Positions 58,113 through 64,000 of a DNA stretch of 64,000 nt are shown here, one piece after another. The position numbers and the translations under genes were made by a program. The notes under the pieces are model-generated. The model was not told the DNA's origin, ran no database searches, and saw only the letters and a program-made list of their open reading frames with translations. Every line of letters starts with the position of its first letter. Within the stretch, counting starts at the first letter, position 1. Origin of the DNA: Lineus longissimus (taxonomy: Eukaryota; Nemertea; Pilidiophora; Heteronemertea; Lineidae); assembly GCF_910592395.1 (NCBI RefSeq), contig NC_088315.1, forward strand, positions 13,809,808 to 13,873,807. The letters run 5' to 3'.

Positions 58113-58985
58113 TCTTCGATTTTCGCACTGACATATTTTATTGTATTTTTTAACAATATCATGTTATCAAATTTCAAAACGTTGAAAATGTTAGCTCATC
58201 TTTAACAAGAAAGAAATCAAAAGATTCCCCACTATAAAACATGTTTTTAATTTGTACATGATAAACGTGCCCACTAGATGGAATCGGTTTTAACTTAACA
58301 AAATAAATTATGATAAATGCATCTTTTTCCCATAATATTTGGAAAATGCCGATTGGCTTATTTCTTTCTATCAGTATATATAGGGATGGTAAAGACAAAT
58401 CGGTCTTACAATTGTTGCCCTTTCCCGACATCGGAATTCAAGGCGGTAATGTTTTTTCCCACGAACTAGGAGGCTTAAAAATATAAGAAATGAAGGGATG
58501 TTATTAGGTGTGTGTTCACTACTTACAAAAAGATACCATCATTTAATTAATTTCGAATCGTCGAATCATGATAAGATACGATCGTTTATGGTTTCGTGAC
58601 GCCTTGTGACTAAAGAGCACCAAAGTCACAAACCTTCAGTTGACGCCATGGCGATGCATATACCATTAGTTGATTAATAATACATAAGGCTTCTTCTTTT
58701 TCATTCGGCCAGAATGGCTTTCGTGGGCATTGGATTACGATGATTGAATTATTTCAATCATTCGAAATACTTAGAGAATATCACGTTCATCAATTCCCGG
58801 GTGAATACTCCTGTCGGGGGTGCTCTTAAAAATAAATTAAACAACCTTAAACTTGATACATTATCCATTACGGTTGCCGACAATTAAATACCGGCACCTG
58901 AGTAAAAGTGTTTCAAAAGTTGTGTATGAATGCTTTGGATTTGACACTAGAAGTTCATGAATGTGGGACGTTTATGATACTCTGA
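58113..58985. other. No gene recognised
   Basis: AT-rich; short frames only. Confidence 0.45.
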
Positions 58986-58989
58986 ATGC

Positions 58990-59090
58990 GTGGTTTTCCT
59001 CTTGAACGAATCATAAAGCGCTTTGAGCGGAGATCGTATCTCTGGATACAGCGCTATATAAATTTCATTATGTATGTATGTATTAATGTA
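58990..59090 (+). repeat. L2-like LINE or SINE 3' tail with TGTA repeat
   Basis: CATAAAGCGCTTTGAGCGGA, then GCGCTATATAAATTTCATTA and a short (TGTA)n run, matches the 3' tails of L2-type LINEs and SINEs that share them. The rest of the element is not visible upstream. Confidence 0.6.
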
Positions 59091-60369
59091 TAAACTCTTG
59101 AAAGCCGATGGCAAATTTTACCACTAAAATGAAAAGGTCGGCCACTCTGCTCTGCCCAAGTGTTTACCCCTTAAAGCACCAAGCAGCCCTTACTTCATGG
59201 TACATTACCACGATTGTGTTACACCTCAATCCCAGTGCAATCGTATTCAGGAACGCTTTACTGCCGAAATATGATAAAGAATATACTAAAGGCACATAAC
59301 ATCGAATTGCTTTCTCTTGTTACCAGTCTTACAGGTAATGCTCAGCTTAAAATCACTGTGGTGACTCAAATCAGAGTATTTCAATAATTTTTTAAAATAA
59401 TTTATAGTTAAGACTCTGCTCAAATTTATAGTCCAGTTGCAGACTACCAGAATATACAATAGACTATTCGAAATCCTCTGTGGCTTGTCAAAATTGAAGG
59501 GAAAGAGGATGCTAGAGGGGGTGAAAGGCACTCCTTTCGCCCCTCATTTCGACCAACCACAAAGGATACCAGTGCGTATATTTTCTACTTCTAGCTGCCC
59601 GTAACCCTCATCATGCTTATATTCATTTGAATCACTGCACTGAAGACTTTCAACAATGGATCGGGGGCCTGATGTGTTCTGTTTAGACAGCTCAACTGTG
59701 TACATTTTACACTCAATATAGACAAGAAGGCTGTAATTAACCAGAGGTTTCTGACTTCGCCAATTTTATGATGCACAAGTTATCCACTAATGACAAGGCC
59801 GTACATCAAAGTGTTGTCTAATGAAGTAATCAACGCTGATTGTAGCGATCCTCAATCAACTGCAATTATTCCATCAAAGGAATCACACGGAAATCGCCAG
59901 CCTCGCCCGTCTAGAGATCTGCTGTAAAACGCAACTAAATCCCCCGAAGAGAAAGTCGTCCACGAATGAAATAAAAACAGATTCTATTGTAACGATCGTA
60001 ATTAAGGAATTGGTTGTCTCACCAAATACCGGTGTTTGACCAATACGGCCTACTTTTCAAGTAAGTTGTCCGTTTGACTAACTGTTGCACGTTTCTTCCG
60101 TAATGAGTATATTGTTCTCGAATTCTTTTACACAGTACATGTCATGCTTGGGCAGGCGGTGTCAGCTACTGAACTTTGGTCCACTATCACTTTGCCACCA
60201 TTGGACCAAATGCGAAATTCTCAAAAAATACATTTATTCGTTCAGGTCGATACTTTGGGATTGTGCCAAATAACATGACATAATTGTTCAATCTTGTGAC
60301 ACACTGAAATAATAGGGAGTTTTCGCAAGACCTCCGAAACTCTCACAAGATCAGTAGTTTGTAAGTATC
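59091..60369. other. No gene recognised
   Basis: GGCCACTCTGCTCTGCCCAA (59140) is similar to sequence at 27896. An inverted copy of GAAAAGTAGG lies at 60049. No coding sequence is supported. Confidence 0.4.
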
Positions 60370-60700
60370 GAAACGAGCCAAAATAAACGAGCCAAATACG
60401 CGTTTTAAACCTGAAATGAAAGATCAAGTTTACATGTAAAATTAATTGCAGGATTTGGTCAAATATCTTTGTGGCATAAAATATGATATTATACACATAG
60501 TCCCATTCAATTTGATTCATTCACTTGTTTATTTTGGCTTGTTTAAATCTTGAAACGAGCCAAATTCAGTGGGTCACGGTGATCAAAAGCGCATTTTCAA
60601 TTCATGCAATTATCAATATTACATCTAAAACTGATCTTCAATTTCATGTTTTGAAAGTTTATTTGTTTCGTTTAATTCGTTTGGCTTGTTTCGTTTTGGG
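60370..60700. repeat. Cluster of GAAACGAGCCAAA words in both orientations
   Basis: CGAGCCAAA occurs at 60374, 60388 and 60557, and its inverse TTTGGCTTG or TTTTGGCTTG at 60532 and 60680. The words form inverted pairs about 150 and 125 bp apart, suggesting a foldback repeat. Confidence 0.5.
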
Positions 60701-62138
60701 TCGCTTTAACTTTTACATACGACCCACCCGAACGCTTCGCGTTTTTCGGCGTCGTAATCTGGAATTTGAACAATGGGATAGGTGTTTACATTTGGGTTTG
60801 GAGGCTTCGCAAAAACTCCATACAACGCCTACGCCAGAAATATCACGCTGAGTAAAACCAGAAAAGGCATTTTGGAATTTCAAAGACCACTGTCATACTT
60901 CATGGTTGTTGTTTGCGACAAGATATGAAACCGCACACTTTATTTTAGCGTTGTCTGCTGCTAATAGTGTCGGTTTGTACTGGTTATCATGGTTATAGAC
61001 ATTCATTAAACGATCAAGGGACGTGGTCATGGTAGGCCTGGAACATGCAGACCTGGCTTTACAAAAACAACATCCTGACCTTTATAAATACTTACTCATT
61101 GTACATATTGTATATCATGGCTACATCTAACAACAATACAGTACCTGTAAGCCGGTTTTTCGACTTGACCTACTTTTCATGGTAACTGACATAAAAAGGT
61201 CTACGAAAAATCAATACAGTGAGCAATTTCATTATTAAAAAGGCATGAATCATTTATGTACGAATATGTCAATCTCTTCAGACAGTTTGCGTGGCTCCAG
61301 AAATGATTGTGTTCAGTAACAGAATGCCCTGGGGTGCTTTCGGTATAATGCATGTTTTTCATGTTTTCCATAAATGAATGGGCATTTTTTATTTCAGGAT
61401 GTTTCTTATTTTCTTGTTGCATTAGCCAACTATGCTTCTGAGAGTTTTAGCGGGAAATCGACGCGGTTCCCTGCGTTCCACAGGCTCGGTCAGCTACCAC
61501 TTCCTAGCCAATTAATTGCATCGAAACAGCGCAGTTATAACGAAAACAGAAGTTTTTATGTCTTTTATTGTTGCCAAGGTAACGGCTTTTTAGAGGTTTC
61601 CTGTGTTCCGATTTTGTCCGATTTTTTTGGTACGCTATTCTCCAGAGACAAACTATAATAATCCGTAAAAACGCCATTACACAATTTGTTTAGGCTGGGT
61701 TTTTTTCGTAGACTGACTTCATATATGTATATGTATAATACTACGAGGATAATCGGTATTCAAAATTTGAGCAATGGCGATTAAGTTCAGATTATTTAGA
61801 TGAAGATTCATATACTGGTGCCATTTCAAAGTATTCAGCAATTGTCAAGACTCAGAGTGGGTTATATGTCTGATTGTCGTATTTTCTTTAAACGCCATCT
61901 GGGCTATAGTTTTCCCAATTCCAAGAGTTTTTCCGCAATTCTCTAATCTATAAAAGGAAAATGAGGATTGAGAGCAATGATTTTTCCGAATAGGTTTAAA
62001 CTATTCAAATATAGAATAGGGCGAAGAGTCGGCGGTTGTTCTTTTTACCTGGCAACGGGTTAAATAAACTCCTGGCGCGGGAGCATATTTGGCGCCGTCC
62101 GAGTGTCACACTTTACGTCACCGCAAATAGTACCACGC
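60701..62138. other. No confident gene; exon-like frame at 61399-61658
   Basis: An acceptor-like TTTTTTATTTCAG (ending 61398) precedes a plus-strand frame open for 86 codons to the TAA at 61656, with an internal donor-like CAAGGTAACG at 61575. No family is recognised. An inverted GAAAAGTAGGT lies at 61168. Confidence 0.25.
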
Positions 62139-62397
62139 TATGGCAGGCGGAATGTCCAGTTATTCAATAAACTAAGTTTCTTTCAAATAAACTAGGTTTT
62201 TTGCGAACAACTTGGTTTATTGGTGTTTTGCAAAAAACTTAGTTTATTCACCAATAAACTAAGTTTTTTGCCAAAAACTAAGTTTCTTCACCAATAAACC
62301 AAGTTGTTCACCAATAAATCTAGTTTATTCGCAAATAAACCTAGTTTATTACGAATAAACTTAGTTTATTGAATAACTGGACACTCCGCCTGTCATA
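62139..62397. mobile_element. Palindrome-array transposable element, short copy
   Basis: Same ends as the element at 37945-38684 (TATGGCAGGCGGAATGTCCA), and about ten palindromic units of AATAAAC..GTTTATT type. The flanking hexamers CCACGC and CGACGC differ at one base, in line with a 6-bp target duplication. Confidence 0.85.
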
Positions 62398-62427
62398 CGA
62401 CGCCACATCTCTGCTTGTGTCGTCGTT

Positions 62428-62471
62428 TGGGTATTGTTGTCAACATTATTGGGTATTGTTGTCAACATTAT
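62428..62471. repeat. Direct tandem duplication of 22 bp
   Basis: TGGGTATTGTTGTCAACATT followed by AT is present twice in a row. Confidence 0.85.
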
Positions 62472-64000
62472 TGACAACGTGATCTATGTGCACCTTTCGC
62501 CATCACAACACTGGGCCGCTGTCGACAGGCTATCTGCCTCTGACAGGAAATAATCGATAAAACATTGATTTACAAATGTGCCCAACTTTAATTCACCAAT
62601 GTAAAAAGTCCAGGAGCAGTTTTGTGTTGTTTTTTTAACTCCTTGACTGTTTATTCTCATCACAGTTATGGTCCAGGGATGGGATCTTGTGATTCCTTCC
62701 CTTAGGAAATTGACCTTTACTTGGGAATCAATAATGGATGGAGGATCAACTGTATCAACATCGTTTAATACAAATTAAAATCAAATTGTTTGATTAACTG
62801 AACGAAACTGTCCTTTGTAATATTTAATCTTGTCCTATTCATTATTTGTTCATAAACCAGGCTAGATGGGAAAAGACCCAAGTTTTGACTTGAAATGCTT
62901 AAGGTAAACTGAATTGAAAAGGGCCGAACTCTTGGCATAAACAATAGGACACACATTGTATAATTCAGAGGAAATTGGCCTAGATCAATATAAGGGGGTC
63001 TTCTTTTCTGCTGCTGAATATTTTAGGTAAATAGATTATAAAATACCGCCAGGTAAAACATTGATTTTTTGGAAAAAAAGGAGTTGGGCCCTTTTGTAAC
63101 TCAATGATTTGATAACATGAACGCGCAAAACGCAATTGAACGTTGGTAAAGTCTTCTATTTGGACCCTTCAAAATATTTGTAAAGCAAAAAATATTATGA
63201 CAGTTTAAATTATCAAAATCTAACCAATTATATCATAATTTATAATCAATGTTTGGGTCTCTAATTTCGGTCTACCATAACGGTCTTCATAAGAAAATTA
63301 TTATGAACCGCCAGCTCGGAACTAACCTTCTGAATCAAGAATATCTATTTCATGTCTAGCGTTGGCGTGCGTAGGTGTGATTCCGAGACACAATGCCCTG
63401 TTCTGCCCAAAGAACCTTCAGTATAGGGACAATTCCTCGGTAAGTATAAAAGCACATTTACTGATTTCTTAGAAATTTTTCCGCCAACACATGAAGCAGC
63501 GAAAAAGAAAGTTCCGACTAACTTGGCGTTCGGTCTTGCAACACAATTCATGGGCGCACGGCTTTCATTAATATGACAATAGACCTGTACATTTGCTCTC
63601 GACTTGCGTACCCTTAAGGCTCCTCTCCACGCGATGTTCATATATGATAGAGCATTTGACACCCAAAAGCCTTTTTTCTTTGGCAACGCGCCGGATAAAG
63701 TAACAAAGACATTGGGCATAAAACGCGAATGTCGAAATAAGCTTTACTGGAACTGCCGAGAAGACAAGTCCATTATTAAAGTTATATATTTACCACGTAT
63801 TCTGCTTAAGCATTAACCCTCTGGTCAGTCTCATTTTCATGTAATTCGGAACTAAATACGTACAGTGCTACAGGCTACTGCTTCAGTTTATTTTCCCTAC
63901 TATCCACAGCAACCGGATATTCACATTTTCTAGCACAGGCATTTGAAATACTAGCGAGTAGCTAGCACAGCTGCTTGTTTGAACAATAAGACGCCAGCTA
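62472..64000. other. No gene recognised
   Basis: A 124-codon minus-strand frame (63345-63719) has no motif and overlaps a plus-strand frame. I see no transposon ends. Confidence 0.4.

Noticed and set aside
63345-63719. 124-codon minus-strand frame as a gene
   Set aside because: No motif, no splice context, overlaps an opposite-strand frame, and similar lengths arise by chance in this window.

Overview
The window looks like a gene-poor, repeat-rich stretch of a metazoan nuclear genome, AT-rich, with CpG intact in many repeats. The repeat mix fits an aquatic invertebrate or early deuterostome: a BEL/Pao LTR retrotransposon, CR1/L2-type LINE fragments, tRNA-derived SINEs, PIF/Harbinger, pogo-like and mariner-like DNA transposons, and many short inverted-repeat (MITE-like) elements. 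Phylum cannot be fixed from the sequence alone. I recognise no host gene with confidence. Most open frames near 60-120 codons overlap on both strands and have no recognisable motif, as expected by chance.

Left part (1-8.5 kb): a LINE 3' end with in-frame stops, a tRNA-type SINE, two inverted copies of a CCGGTGT-ended MITE, and a second LINE fragment on the minus strand. Then 8570-15584 is a nearly complete but dead BEL/Pao element. It has two LTRs (TG...CA), a 5-bp target duplication (GCATG), a gag frame, zinc-binding motifs, an aspartic protease, reverse transcriptase with YMDD, RNase H and integrase, broken by several stops and frameshifts. An 846-bp Harbinger element sits inside its gag.

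Middle part (15.6-46 kb): scattered LINE pieces and MITEs; a TTAA-bounded repeat (here R1) that hosts a second element with 9-bp target duplications and arms made of CCGA microsatellite; a 1.07-kb non-autonomous pogo-like element; a degenerate minisatellite; a possible small two-exon gene at 32.9-33.6 kb; and a striking 740-bp element built from about twenty short palindromes of the type AATAAAC..GTTTATT (37945-38684), with a 259-bp relative at 62139-62397.

Right part (46-64 kb): a tandem R1 pair with another copy of the 9-bp-duplication element; a minus-strand LINE reverse transcriptase split by a different 733-bp transposon with a perfect 9-bp duplication; a Harbinger transposase relic; a near-perfect 83-nt hairpin at 52261-52343; and several inverted-repeat elements in otherwise featureless sequence.

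The coding parts work together only as transposon machinery (gag-pol of the BEL element, LINE reverse transcriptases, Harbinger and mariner transposases), and every copy seen is broken or truncated. The most interesting material is structural: DNA elements with unusual ends, nested insertions that give relative dates, and the palindrome-array family.
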